The position numbers and the translations under genes were made by a program. Positions 24,238-32,730 of a stretch of 64,000 nucleotides of DNA are shown here, in pieces (within the stretch, counting starts at the first letter, position 1; every line of letters starts with the position of its first letter). This DNA is from Mariprofundus sp. NF. Its GTDB lineage: Bacteria > Pseudomonadota > Zetaproteobacteria > Mariprofundales > Mariprofundaceae. The notes beneath the pieces are model-generated. The model saw only the letters and a list, made by a program, of their open reading frames with translations. It was not told where the DNA came from and did no database searches. Location of the stretch: contig NZ_VWNC01000009.1 in the NCBI RefSeq assembly GCF_013387455.1, positions 1 to 64,000 on the forward strand, written 5' to 3'.

Positions 24238-24809
24238 TATTTAACTCCCTGCCACTGAGGGTTACTGTCCTGAATCCAGATACCCTGATCAACATTGATC
24301 TTTTCGCTATTACGATTCAAGCGCATACCTTTTCCTCTGGCCGATATCGTTTTCCCTTTTATGGTAAATTTCTCAGGCACATGAACCTCATCCAGTGTGC
24401 TGTTATAAACCAACGACTCGCTTTGCATCTTCCATACTTCATATTGGACATTCACCTGCCCATTAAATTGAATGTTTCTCTGAATCGGTTCAAGCCACGC
24501 CTGTTTAGCTTCGATAGTCACTTCGCGCCCCTGCTGGGTGAAGAGTATAAGCTCCGGATTGATCAGGTGCATCATGCCATCGAGTTGCTGCTTGGCTTCC
24601 TCAGCCCGTAATTGCCAGATGACTTCGCCATCTTTACGCTCAACAATAAGTGGACTCTCCACCTCTGTTTTCGGACGTTCAACTGTTTCTGCAACAGTTT
24701 CAACCTCAGCCGGGCCGGCAAACCACATCAGACCAACGGCCAGCACAACACTGCCTGCGGAAACAGCAAGGCTAGCCCACTTTATCCATGACCATATTTT
24801 CTGCTGCAT
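24237..24809 (-). CDS. lptC: LPS export protein LptC
   Basis: This 190-residue protein has one N-terminal membrane helix (about 9-30) and a periplasmic OstA-like domain (VERKDGEVIWQLRAEEAKQ...). It anchors LptA to the inner-membrane LPS extractor. Position between kdsC and lptA supports the call; sequence conservation in this family is low. Confidence 0.9.
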   Translation of the reverse strand: MQQKIWSWIKWASLAVSAGSVVLAVGLMWFAGPAEVETVAETVERPKTEVESPLIVERKDGEVIWQLRAEEAKQQLDGMMHLINPELILFTQQGREVTIEAKQAWLEPIQRNIQFNGQVNVQYEVWKMQSESLVYNSTLDEVHVPEKFTIKGKTISARGKGMRLNRNSEKINVDQGIWIQDSNPQWQGVK

Positions 24810-24819
24810 CAGTGCCCGC

Positions 24820-25386
24820 TTACCAGCCGCAATCTGCCGGGGAGACGTTGTAACGATTAAATACTATCTCATCCCAGCTGTTTTGAGCGATCAGCAGAGC
24901 TTCTGCAGCCTGACGGATGGCGCCACGGCCACCGGGGTAATCTGAAATCCAATCGGCATAATTTGTAACAGAGATGTGGGCATCAGCAGGTGCCAGGCTC
25001 AATCCGCATTTGTACATTGGTGGCAGATCAATGACATCATCGCCCATCATGGCGCAATGTTTGGCAGCAATGCCTGACTCCTGCTCCAGTCGGGCCAACC
25101 CCTCGGCTTTATTCAGGCACTTCTGGATTACAAACTCGATACCCAGATCGGATGCTCGGGCTTGAACAACGGGGGAGCTACGGCCGGTAATGATTGCGAT
25201 CTGGATGCCTGCCCGCTGGATCATTTTGATACCGTGGCCATCACGAACATTAAATGCTTTATGCTCATCACCATTTTTATCCATAACGATGGAGCCATCG
25301 GTCATGACACCATCAACATCAAGAATAAGCATGCGGATATTGGTCGCTTTCTCAAATGGAAAATCAAATCCTTTGTGCCCGGCCAT
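24820..25386 (-). CDS. kdsC: KDO 8-phosphate phosphatase KdsC
   Basis: This 188-residue HAD-superfamily phosphatase has motif I LDVDGVMTDG, motif II ITGRSS, the Lys region near KAEGL and motif III MGDDVIDLP. It lacks a cap domain, as expected for the tetrameric KdsC. It removes phosphate from KDO-8-P for LPS core synthesis. Its ATG overlaps the kdsD stop (TAATG). Confidence 0.94.
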   Translation of the reverse strand: MAGHKGFDFPFEKATNIRMLILDVDGVMTDGSIVMDKNGDEHKAFNVRDGHGIKMIQRAGIQIAIITGRSSPVVQARASDLGIEFVIQKCLNKAEGLARLEQESGIAAKHCAMMGDDVIDLPPMYKCGLSLAPADAHISVTNYADWISDYPGGRGAIRQAAEALLIAQNSWDEIVFNRYNVSPADCGW

Positions 25387-26363
25387 TAGAGACCTCCCTG
25401 AAGAATATCATGCATATGTACAATGCCGACGATGTTCTCTGCATGCTCTTCATAAACAAATAGCACCATGATTTTCTGCTCCTCCATCAGATGCAGCGCC
25501 ACACTGGCCAGTTTTCCGGACTCAATGTTTGACGGGTTAGCGTGCATCAGTTCGCGAACTGGCGCATCAAGATCCATATGACCGGACTCCAGAATACGGC
25601 GCAGATCACCATCACTGAGGCAGCCGATCAGGGTGCCATTTTCACTGATGCCGGTAATACCAAGTCGATGTTTACTGATCTCCATGATCGCTTCGCGAAG
25701 TTTGGCATCATGTTGCACCATCGGTAGCTCATCACCCTTGTGCATCACATCAGCTACGCGCAGCAGTTTTTTGCCAAGGCTGCCTGCCGGATGCACACGG
25801 GCAAAATCCTCTTCTCTGAAACCACGTTGATTGAGAATCACTACGGCCAGCGCATCACCAAGGGCCAGTGTGGCCGTGGTCGATGCGGTAGGGGCGAGGT
25901 TGAGCGGGCAAGCTTCACGGGTGACCGGAATATGAAGTACGGTGTCGGCATGTTGAGCCAGCGTGGAGCGCGTATTACCGGTGATGGCAATTACATTTGC
26001 ACCGCGTCGTTTAATCTCCGGCAGCAGACCGCACACCTCTCGGGTTTCACCACTGTGCGAGAGTGCCAGCACGGCATCAGAACCGGTAATCATACCGAGA
26101 TCACCATGTTGCGCTTCTGCTGCATGCACGAAGAAGGCAGGTGTACCGGTTGAGGCAAAGGTAGCAGCGATCTTTTTGGCAATGATGCCTGATTTACCCA
26201 TGCCGAGAACAACAAGCCTGCCTTCGATATTCAGAATGGTTTCAACGGCATGCACAAAGCTCTCATCCAGTGCATCGCGCTGGGTTTTCAGTGCATCAAT
26301 CTCAATATTCAGCACTTCGGTGGCTTTCTCAAGCCACTGTTGCGCGTTCACTGTTGCTGTCAT
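25386..26363 (-). CDS. kdsD: Arabinose 5-phosphate isomerase KdsD
   Basis: This 325-residue enzyme has an N-terminal sugar-isomerase (SIS) domain (VLGMGKSGIIAKKIAATFASTG, ALSHSGETREV) and two C-terminal CBS domains (about 205-325). It converts ribulose-5-P to arabinose-5-P, the first step of KDO synthesis. ATG 26363 is preferred over a TTG at 26366. It is the first KDO gene of the lpt block. Confidence 0.94.
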   Translation of the reverse strand: MTATVNAQQWLEKATEVLNIEIDALKTQRDALDESFVHAVETILNIEGRLVVLGMGKSGIIAKKIAATFASTGTPAFFVHAAEAQHGDLGMITGSDAVLALSHSGETREVCGLLPEIKRRGANVIAITGNTRSTLAQHADTVLHIPVTREACPLNLAPTASTTATLALGDALAVVILNQRGFREEDFARVHPAGSLGKKLLRVADVMHKGDELPMVQHDAKLREAIMEISKHRLGITGISENGTLIGCLSDGDLRRILESGHMDLDAPVRELMHANPSNIESGKLASVALHLMEEQKIMVLFVYEEHAENIVGIVHMHDILQGGL

Positions 26364-26366
26364 CAA

Positions 26367-27821
26367 TTAATCCCAGGCAAGCTGTACGGGGTTCTCTTGC
26401 AGACTGGCCAGTAGCGGGCCGGTTTGTGTCTGGAAGCGTTGCCTCTCTGTTTTTGCCACCGGTTGTGCCGGTGGATGTTTCACTGTTAATGGGTTGACTG
26501 CCCGTCCACGGGAGCGGAACTCAAAATGCAGATGTGGGCCTGTGGCCAGACCGGACATGCCGACATAACCGATAATCTTGCCCTGACGTACTTTCATGCC
26601 CTTTTTAATGCCCCTGGCATAACTGCGCATGTGCGCGTAGGCGCTGGAGTGGTTTCTGTTGTTGTGCCGTATCTGGATGAATCGACCGTAGCCATTTTTC
26701 CAGCCGACAAAGGTGACAAAACCATCACCAATCGCGTGGATCGGTGTGCCACTTGGTGAGGCGTAATCAACACCGCGATGAGCACGGGTATAGCCGAGCA
26801 CCGGATGTTTGCGTTTGGTTTTAAAGGTTGAAGAGATGCGTGAAAATTTGACCGGTGCTTTCAGGTAAGCCTTGCGCATGCTTTTGCCTTCTGGCGTAAA
26901 GTAGTCGATTTTTCCATTGGCCTGTTCGTAGCGTACGGCTTTGAACTGATTACCCTGATTGGTGAACTCCGCAGCCAGAATGCTGCTCTCCAGCATATTG
27001 CCCTCATCATCATAGCGCTCTTCATAGACCACCTGAAAACTGTCGCCGTTGCGCAGGTCACGGGCAAAATCGATATCCCATGCAAAGATATCGACAAGGT
27101 TCATGGTGGTGCGCTGATCCATGCCTGCTGCTTCTGCCGATGCAAAGAGGCTGTCTTTAATGGCGCCGGAGGCAAAACGCGTCCTGGAATAAACGTTGCG
27201 TTCATCCAGCGTGGCCTGCCACTGAGCAGCGGTGCTGTTCTCTTTTTGCAGGTGCAGACGTTTTTCGCCACTGATATTATAGTAGATATCAGTGCTGCTG
27301 CTGCTATCCACACGTTTGAAACTTTGTCCGGCACGAATATTTTTTAGTTTATAGGCCGCATTGGCTTTAGAGATCAGAAAGTGACTTGTCGAGTGATCAA
27401 AACCAAGGCGAACAAGGGCTGCGATTGCATTATCACCGCTTTTAAGGGTGGTGGTTGTGCTTTTAATCAGCTCACCAGCTTCAGGTAGCAGCTTGGGTGA
27501 AACCCACTCTTCCTGAGGCAGAGAGACATTGGCATCAACATCCTGACCACCTGTACTGACAAACAGCATAATGGCGGCAAAGCCGATACCGGCTCCGATC
27601 AGCGGAAACCAGCCGGGAGAGGGGATGCGAGGCAACTTACCCATCGATGGCATCTTTCCGGGTAGAGTGAGTTTTGGCAGGCGCAGCGAAAGCTTTGGCA
27701 GGGAGGGCAGCGAAGGCAGCTTGAAGGAGCGTCCCTTTCTGTTTCTTCGACGACGATTCGAACCGGTTGACTGTTGCGATGAAACCCGGTCAGAAAAATC
27801 ATTATTAAATGCGTTCGGCAA
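26367..27821 (-). CDS. Membrane-anchored M23 peptidoglycan endopeptidase
   Basis: This protein of 484 residues begins with a basic cytoplasmic tail, a repetitive Leu-Pro segment (LPSLPSLPKLSLRLPKL...), one membrane helix (FPLIGAGIGFAAIMLFV), a central OapA/LysM-like region and the LytM domain with zinc ligands in HRGVDYASPSG and HLHFEF. It should cut peptide crosslinks like MepM. I prefer the start TTG 27821, because AGGAGG stands 5 bases before it. An ATG at 27884 in frame has no ribosome site and would intrude into the yajQ promoter region. Confidence 0.88.
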   Translation of the reverse strand: MPNAFNNDFSDRVSSQQSTGSNRRRRNRKGRSFKLPSLPSLPKLSLRLPKLTLPGKMPSMGKLPRIPSPGWFPLIGAGIGFAAIMLFVSTGGQDVDANVSLPQEEWVSPKLLPEAGELIKSTTTTLKSGDNAIAALVRLGFDHSTSHFLISKANAAYKLKNIRAGQSFKRVDSSSSTDIYYNISGEKRLHLQKENSTAAQWQATLDERNVYSRTRFASGAIKDSLFASAEAAGMDQRTTMNLVDIFAWDIDFARDLRNGDSFQVVYEERYDDEGNMLESSILAAEFTNQGNQFKAVRYEQANGKIDYFTPEGKSMRKAYLKAPVKFSRISSTFKTKRKHPVLGYTRAHRGVDYASPSGTPIHAIGDGFVTFVGWKNGYGRFIQIRHNNRNHSSAYAHMRSYARGIKKGMKVRQGKIIGYVGMSGLATGPHLHFEFRSRGRAVNPLTVKHPPAQPVAKTERQRFQTQTGPLLASLQENPVQLAWD

Positions 27822-27944
27822 AGAATCCTCCTGATTGCTGCATCTTAAGTGTGGCGCATTGCTTGTCAAAGCTTCCGAGGGCATGATTTTGCTTTTATAG
27901 TGGCTGTTTCCAGCCCAATTCAGATTGTAGGTCAGGGAGTAGAA

Positions 27945-28430
27945 ATGCCAAGTTTCGATATTGTCAGTGAAACCGATATGCAGGAGATGAGTAATGCGGT
28001 GAATCAGGTGGTCAAGGAGATCACCACGCGCTACGATTTTAAGGGCTCCAAGGCCAGCATTGAACTGGGTGATAACGGCATCACCGTGGTTGGTGATGAC
28101 ATCAATAAACTCAACACCGTGACAGAGCTTCTGCGTGCCAAACTGGTGCGTCGGAAACTGGAACCTTCATGCCTTGAGTATGGTGATCCACAGGATGCCA
28201 GCGGCGGCTGCAAACGGCAGGAGATCAGCATCAAGCAGGGTGTCAGTACCGAACTGGCCAAAAAGATTGTTAAAAAGATCAAAGAAGAGAAGATGAAGGT
28301 GCAGGCATCCATTCAGGGTGACCAGGTGCGCGTGACCGGCAAGAAACGCGATGACCTGCAGGCTGCCATGGCATTGGTAAAAGGCGTGGAGTCAGACAGG
28401 CCGCTCTCGTTTACCAATTTCAGAGATTGA
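27945..28430 (+). CDS. yajQ: YajQ-family nucleotide-binding protein
   Basis: This 161-residue protein starts MPSFDIVSETDMQEMSNAVNQ and keeps the family's two ferredoxin-like repeats with RYDFKGSKASIEL and KKIVKKIKEEKMKVQASIQG. YajQ proteins bind RNA or nucleotides, and in some species cyclic di-GMP. ATG 27945 is preceded by GGGAG. It ends one base before the aminotransferase start. Confidence 0.93.
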   Translation: MPSFDIVSETDMQEMSNAVNQVVKEITTRYDFKGSKASIELGDNGITVVGDDINKLNTVTELLRAKLVRRKLEPSCLEYGDPQDASGGCKRQEISIKQGVSTELAKKIVKKIKEEKMKVQASIQGDQVRVTGKKRDDLQAAMALVKGVESDRPLSFTNFRD

Positions 28431-28431
28431 T

Positions 28432-29559
28432 TTGAATCTCGGCGCGGAGTTTCCTCTCGATAAAGACCTTCTCTATCTTAACCATGCCGCAGTTGGGGTC
28501 TGGCCAAAAAGAACGGCTGAGGCTGTTAAGGCTTTTGCCGATGAGAATATGCATCGAGGTGCGGCTGGTTATCTGGAGTGGTTGAAGGTCGAGCGTGAAC
28601 TTAGGGGCAGGCTTAAACGACTGATTAACGCCGATTCAGTCGATGATATTGCGCTGAGTAAAAATACATCCGAAGCACTCTCCCTGATCGCCTATGGCTT
28701 GGATTGGCAGGCAGGCGACAATATCGTAACCAGCAATCAGGAATTCCCCTCTAATCGTATTGTCTGGGAGTCGTTGAAAGAGCGTGGCGTTGAGCTGCGG
28801 CTGGCAGACATCTCGGTTGATGATCCGGAAGCTGCCATGCTCGCTTTGTGTGATGAGAAGACACGGCTGCTCTCTGTCAGTTCTGTTCAATACGGCACGG
28901 GTTTGCGTATGGATCTGATTCGATTGGGCCAGTTCTGTCACGATCAGAATATCCTCTTCTGTGTTGATGCCATTCAGAGCTTGGGAGCGATCGAATTTGA
29001 TGCGCAGGCCTGCCATGCCGATTTTGTGGTCGCCGATGGCCATAAATGGATGCTTGGGCCGGAAGGGTTGGCTGTTTTCTACTCCAGGTCCGAAGCGCGT
29101 GATCAATTAAAATTACAGCAATATGGCTGGCATATGGTCGAGCGGGCAGGGGATTTCGACGCCGTTGACTGGACTCCGGCTCAAGCGGCCCGTCGCTTTG
29201 AACCGGGCAGCCCCAACATGCTCGGTATCTATGCGCTCAATGCCAGCCTTTCGCTTTTTGAAGCGGTTGGTATGGATCATGTGCAGAAGGGTGTGTTAAA
29301 GCGTGCCAGCCATTTGATGGCGTGGTTAGATGCTGAGGCTGATCTGGAGCTGATCACTCCATCCGAGAAGGGGCGCTTTGCAGGCATTGTCACATTCCGC
29401 AAACAAGGGTTAAACAGAGAGGGGCATGCAGCGCTCTATCGTGAACTAATGGCCAAAGGTGTGATCTGCGCCAATCGTGCCGGCGGCATTCGCCTCTCTC
29501 CTCACTTCTACTCCAATTTGAATGGATTTGAAGCCTGCTTGCGCCCGCTTCTGGATTAA
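28432..29559 (+). CDS. Class V aminotransferase, cysteine-desulfurase-like
   Basis: This 375-residue PLP enzyme has the fold-type I pattern: LNHAAVGVWPK at the N-terminus, SKNTSEALSLIAYGLDW, FCVDAIQSLGAIEFD and the PLP lysine in ADGHKWMLGPEG (about residue 205). No obvious catalytic Cys loop of true desulfurases is seen, so the substrate is open. The start is TTG 28432, one base after the yajQ stop; no ATG alternative keeps the N-terminal motif. Confidence 0.85.
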   Translation: MNLGAEFPLDKDLLYLNHAAVGVWPKRTAEAVKAFADENMHRGAAGYLEWLKVERELRGRLKRLINADSVDDIALSKNTSEALSLIAYGLDWQAGDNIVTSNQEFPSNRIVWESLKERGVELRLADISVDDPEAAMLALCDEKTRLLSVSSVQYGTGLRMDLIRLGQFCHDQNILFCVDAIQSLGAIEFDAQACHADFVVADGHKWMLGPEGLAVFYSRSEARDQLKLQQYGWHMVERAGDFDAVDWTPAQAARRFEPGSPNMLGIYALNASLSLFEAVGMDHVQKGVLKRASHLMAWLDAEADLELITPSEKGRFAGIVTFRKQGLNREGHAALYRELMAKGVICANRAGGIRLSPHFYSNLNGFEACLRPLLD

Positions 29560-29695
29560 TAAAAACAGGCCAGCAAATGGCAGCGGACTTGCTACACTTC
29601 AGATGAAACTGCTCAGAGCGATATATGTGAACAGTTTGCCTGTTGCCGTTCTTGTTCACTAGGCGGTCAGTTTAACTCAGCAGAAGGAGCGTGCC

Positions 29696-31027
29696 ATGAA
29701 AAAAATGCTGTTTGCACTACTTTTAACTGGTCTCTCTGTTGCTGCTTCTCCCGCAGGTGCCGCAGATTATAAAGTGGTCAAACCTGAGAAGGTGGGGCTC
29801 TCATCTGAGCGCCTGAAAAATATGGATCGGCTGATCGATCGCTATGTCGAGGAGAAGAAGATCGCCGGTGCGGTGGTGATGGTGGCGCGCAAGGGCAAGA
29901 TCGCCTATTTCAGGGAGAGCGGGCTGGCCGATGTCGATAAACCGATGCAGAAGGATACGATATTCCGCATTGTTTCAATGACCAAACCGATCACCAGCAC
30001 AGCGATCATGATGCTCTATGAAGAGGGTAAACTGCTGCTCTCTGATCCTGTAGGAAAATATATTCCTGAATTTCGCAACCAGAAGGTGCTGGTAGCCAAT
30101 CCGCCAGGCTCCGCTTTTCCTTATCGCCTGGAGCCAGTAAAACGTGATGTGCAAATCCGCGATCTGCTGGCCCATACCTCCGGTATTCTCTATCTGTTTT
30201 TAAATGATGTTTATCCCAATTCGACTCGCACGATGGTGACTGATCTTTATAAAGAGGCAGGTATCACCGATGGTTTCTGCAGGCCGGATGAAGAGATCGG
30301 TGATACGGTCAAAAGGCTGGCGCGGTTGCCGCTCTATGCGCATCCCGGTGAGGTGTGGGATTATGGTCTGAACTCGGATGTGCTCGGCTATCTGGTGGAA
30401 GTGGTTTCAGGTCAGAAGTTCGATGCTTTTGTAGAGCAGCGCATCTTCAGACCACTGAAGATGAAGGATAGCCACTTCTATATCCCAGAAGAGAAGCTGC
30501 CGCGTCTGGCAGCGGTTTGGAAAAGTGACTGGAAAGGCTCGCTAGTGCGTGCTGATGACAAGCCGATTATCGCGGGTGATCTCTGCCTTAATCCATCCGA
30601 TGCCGAAGCACTATCGGGCAAGTATCTGGCAGGAGGAGCCAATGTGCTCTCCACCGTTTACGACTACTTCCGCTTTGCCCAGATGTTCCTCAACGGTGGT
30701 GAGCTAGACGGTGCACGTCTGCTGAGTAGAAAAACCGTTGAGTTGATGGCTGCGACCAACCATATTGGCAAACACGATGCCGAGTTCCTGCACAGCAAAG
30801 GCTGGAAGTTCGGTTTGGGCTTTGCCATTCAGGCTGATCGTGAGCATGCTGTAGATAGTGGTGATGTCGGCACCTTTGAGTGGGCGGGCATCTACTCCAC
30901 CCGTTTCAGTGTTGATCCGAAAGAGGAGAAGATCACCATCTTTATGAGTCAAACCAACCCATTTGGCCACCACTTTGAGTTGTGGGATAAGGTGCTGGTG
31001 CAGTCGGCATCGGCCATTGCAGATTAA
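29696..31027 (+). CDS. Exported class C beta-lactamase-like serine hydrolase
   Basis: This 443-residue protein has a clear signal peptide (MKKMLFALLLTGLSVAASPAGAAD) and the penicillin-binding fold of class C enzymes: nucleophile motif S94-M-T-K97, a tyrosine motif in WDYGLNSD and an HxG-like region near the end. Family members are esterases, D-aminopeptidases or transpeptidase relatives as often as true beta-lactamases. AAGGAG precedes the ATG. It is 15 bases from the first of two solute-binding genes that lead into a kinase, which suggests its product may be sensed. Confidence 0.85.
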   Translation: MKKMLFALLLTGLSVAASPAGAADYKVVKPEKVGLSSERLKNMDRLIDRYVEEKKIAGAVVMVARKGKIAYFRESGLADVDKPMQKDTIFRIVSMTKPITSTAIMMLYEEGKLLLSDPVGKYIPEFRNQKVLVANPPGSAFPYRLEPVKRDVQIRDLLAHTSGILYLFLNDVYPNSTRTMVTDLYKEAGITDGFCRPDEEIGDTVKRLARLPLYAHPGEVWDYGLNSDVLGYLVEVVSGQKFDAFVEQRIFRPLKMKDSHFYIPEEKLPRLAAVWKSDWKGSLVRADDKPIIAGDLCLNPSDAEALSGKYLAGGANVLSTVYDYFRFAQMFLNGGELDGARLLSRKTVELMAATNHIGKHDAEFLHSKGWKFGLGFAIQADREHAVDSGDVGTFEWAGIYSTRFSVDPKEEKITIFMSQTNPFGHHFELWDKVLVQSASAIAD

Positions 31028-31042
31028 GAGAATAGGAGATTG

Positions 31043-31879
31043 ATGATGCAGTTATTTGCCAAAATTATATTTGCAGCCGTAGCTCTTGGGATGATGGTGC
31101 CGAATCAGGCACTGGCAACCGGACCACGCGTTACTACCTCACTCTTCTCGCCACACCACAATCAGATTCATGCTGTCGATTTTCCGCCCTTTGTCTCCTC
31201 TGAGGTGGTGGATGGCGGTGTGGTCTCTGAAATTATCACAACAGCGATGAGACGCTCTGAGATTGATGCCGTAGTCACCACCCACCCGGTTGAGCGCATG
31301 GTCTACTATTACCTGTTGCAGGAGAAGGTGATGGCAGTAGCTGGCTGGCATTTTGATTTCACCAAAGCGCAGCGTGAGCAGTTGATCTTTGTGCCGGTTG
31401 TGTCGCTCACAGAGCGCTATTTCTACTATAAGCCAAGTCATCCTCAGGGATTAAATGTCGCAAATGCTACTGATCTGAAGGGGCTGCGTTATGGTGCGCA
31501 TCAAGGTGAAGAGACAGAGCGCTATAGCAAGGCCGGAGCCGAGGTTGTGTATGGTAGAACCGTCACATTGCTGAAGAAGCTGCAGCGTGGTGAGGTTGAT
31601 TTTATCTGTGCGCCACCCCGCTCGGTGGAGTGGCTGCTTGAGCGTTATATGAAGAATGAGAAGCAGAATGTCATAGCGATGCCTGAGGAAGCTGAGCCCG
31701 ATGTGTTCTATATGGTTTTTAATCGCCAGCATTCACTTGGTGAACAGGCGGCTGAAAAATTCAGGGCAGCACTTATTGCGATGGAAAAAGATGGCACACT
31801 AGCTAGAATCACCAGTAAGCATTTCGGTGATGGGGAGTTAGGTGGCCTGTTTCTGAAGCGGTTAGAAATGATCAAGTAG
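31043..31879 (+). CDS. Periplasmic solute-binding protein, family 3 type, without transporter
   Basis: This protein of about 278 residues has a signal peptide (ending NQALA) and a two-lobed amino-acid-type binding domain (DFPPFVSSEVVDGGVVSEIITTAMRR, then LKGLRYGAHQGEE and LKKLQRGEVDFI). AGGAG sits upstream of ATG 31043/31046. There are no ABC permease or ATPase genes here, so it probably senses rather than imports. It is followed at once by a second, distantly related binding protein and a kinase. Confidence 0.8.
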   Translation: MMQLFAKIIFAAVALGMMVPNQALATGPRVTTSLFSPHHNQIHAVDFPPFVSSEVVDGGVVSEIITTAMRRSEIDAVVTTHPVERMVYYYLLQEKVMAVAGWHFDFTKAQREQLIFVPVVSLTERYFYYKPSHPQGLNVANATDLKGLRYGAHQGEETERYSKAGAEVVYGRTVTLLKKLQRGEVDFICAPPRSVEWLLERYMKNEKQNVIAMPEEAEPDVFYMVFNRQHSLGEQAAEKFRAALIAMEKDGTLARITSKHFGDGELGGLFLKRLEMIK

Positions 31880-31926
31880 ATCAGTTGCTGGAGGTTTATA
31901 TCTTAATTTCATTGATATCCAGAGCG

Positions 31927-32730
31927 ATGGTTCGATCTGTGATCACTGTGATTGTAGGCAGTTTGCTGTTGTGCAGTAGTGTGGTAGCAGGTGAGGTTGT
32001 AAAGCTGGATGCCAATGAGAGCAGACCATTCTTGTCCCCATCGCTGGCAAAAGATGGCATGGTGGGTGAGATTATTCATGCTGCATCTGCTGCTGCAGGT
32101 ATCGAGTCACAGATAATCTATAAACCTTTAAAACGAATGATTGAAAATGACAGTAACAATGATCTTGGTAATCCCATGTTTTTTATGAATAATCAGGATT
32201 TTTCAGCCGTGGTTCCGCTGGCGGTTTATCATGTCTCGTTGTTCTACTATCGCCCTAAACATGGCCATGCACATGAGATTGTCTCTGTTGAAAGCCTGAA
32301 AGACCACAGGGTTGGTCTGTTAAGTGGAACCCTTGTTAACAGGAGTGCCTTTAAGCGCGCAGGCATTGTTTTTGAAGAGAGTTACGCTCATGCCTCGCTG
32401 TTCAGGAAGCTGCACAAAGGGCGACTGGATGTGGTGATTGAGGTCGATCTGGTTGGCCGGGCGTTCATCCAAGAGCTTTTTCCCGAAGAGGTCGAGAATT
32501 TTGGTGTGACGCGTATGCCCCAGTCAGCATCACCAATCGCCCTGAATATGGCTGTTAATCAACCACAGGCAGCAGCTCTGGCTGCACGCTACAGAGAGGG
32601 GTTGCGCAAGATCAGAGAGAGTGGTGAATACAGAGCAATCCTGCAAAAATATTATGGTGAGCAAATTCCTGCAGATTATGAGCAACAGCTGGACCGTTTC
32701 GGATATATCTATCAGGAGGTCTCCCAGTGA
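31927..32730 (+). CDS. Second periplasmic solute-binding protein next to the kinase
   Basis: This protein of about 267 residues has a signal peptide (VITVIVGSLLLCSSVVAG) and a family-3-like domain (RPFLSPSLAKDGMVGEIIHAA, LKDHRVGLLSGTLVNRSAFKRAG, LHKGRLDVVIEV). The start is uncertain: ATG 31927 gives a normal signal peptide but a weak ribosome site, while TTG 31885 would add a stretch. Its stop overlaps the kinase GTG start by four bases (GTGA). It likely delivers a ligand to the kinase's periplasmic domain. Confidence 0.78.
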   Translation: MVRSVITVIVGSLLLCSSVVAGEVVKLDANESRPFLSPSLAKDGMVGEIIHAASAAAGIESQIIYKPLKRMIENDSNNDLGNPMFFMNNQDFSAVVPLAVYHVSLFYYRPKHGHAHEIVSVESLKDHRVGLLSGTLVNRSAFKRAGIVFEESYAHASLFRKLHKGRLDVVIEVDLVGRAFIQELFPEEVENFGVTRMPQSASPIALNMAVNQPQAAALAARYREGLRKIRESGEYRAILQKYYGEQIPADYEQQLDRFGYIYQEVSQ

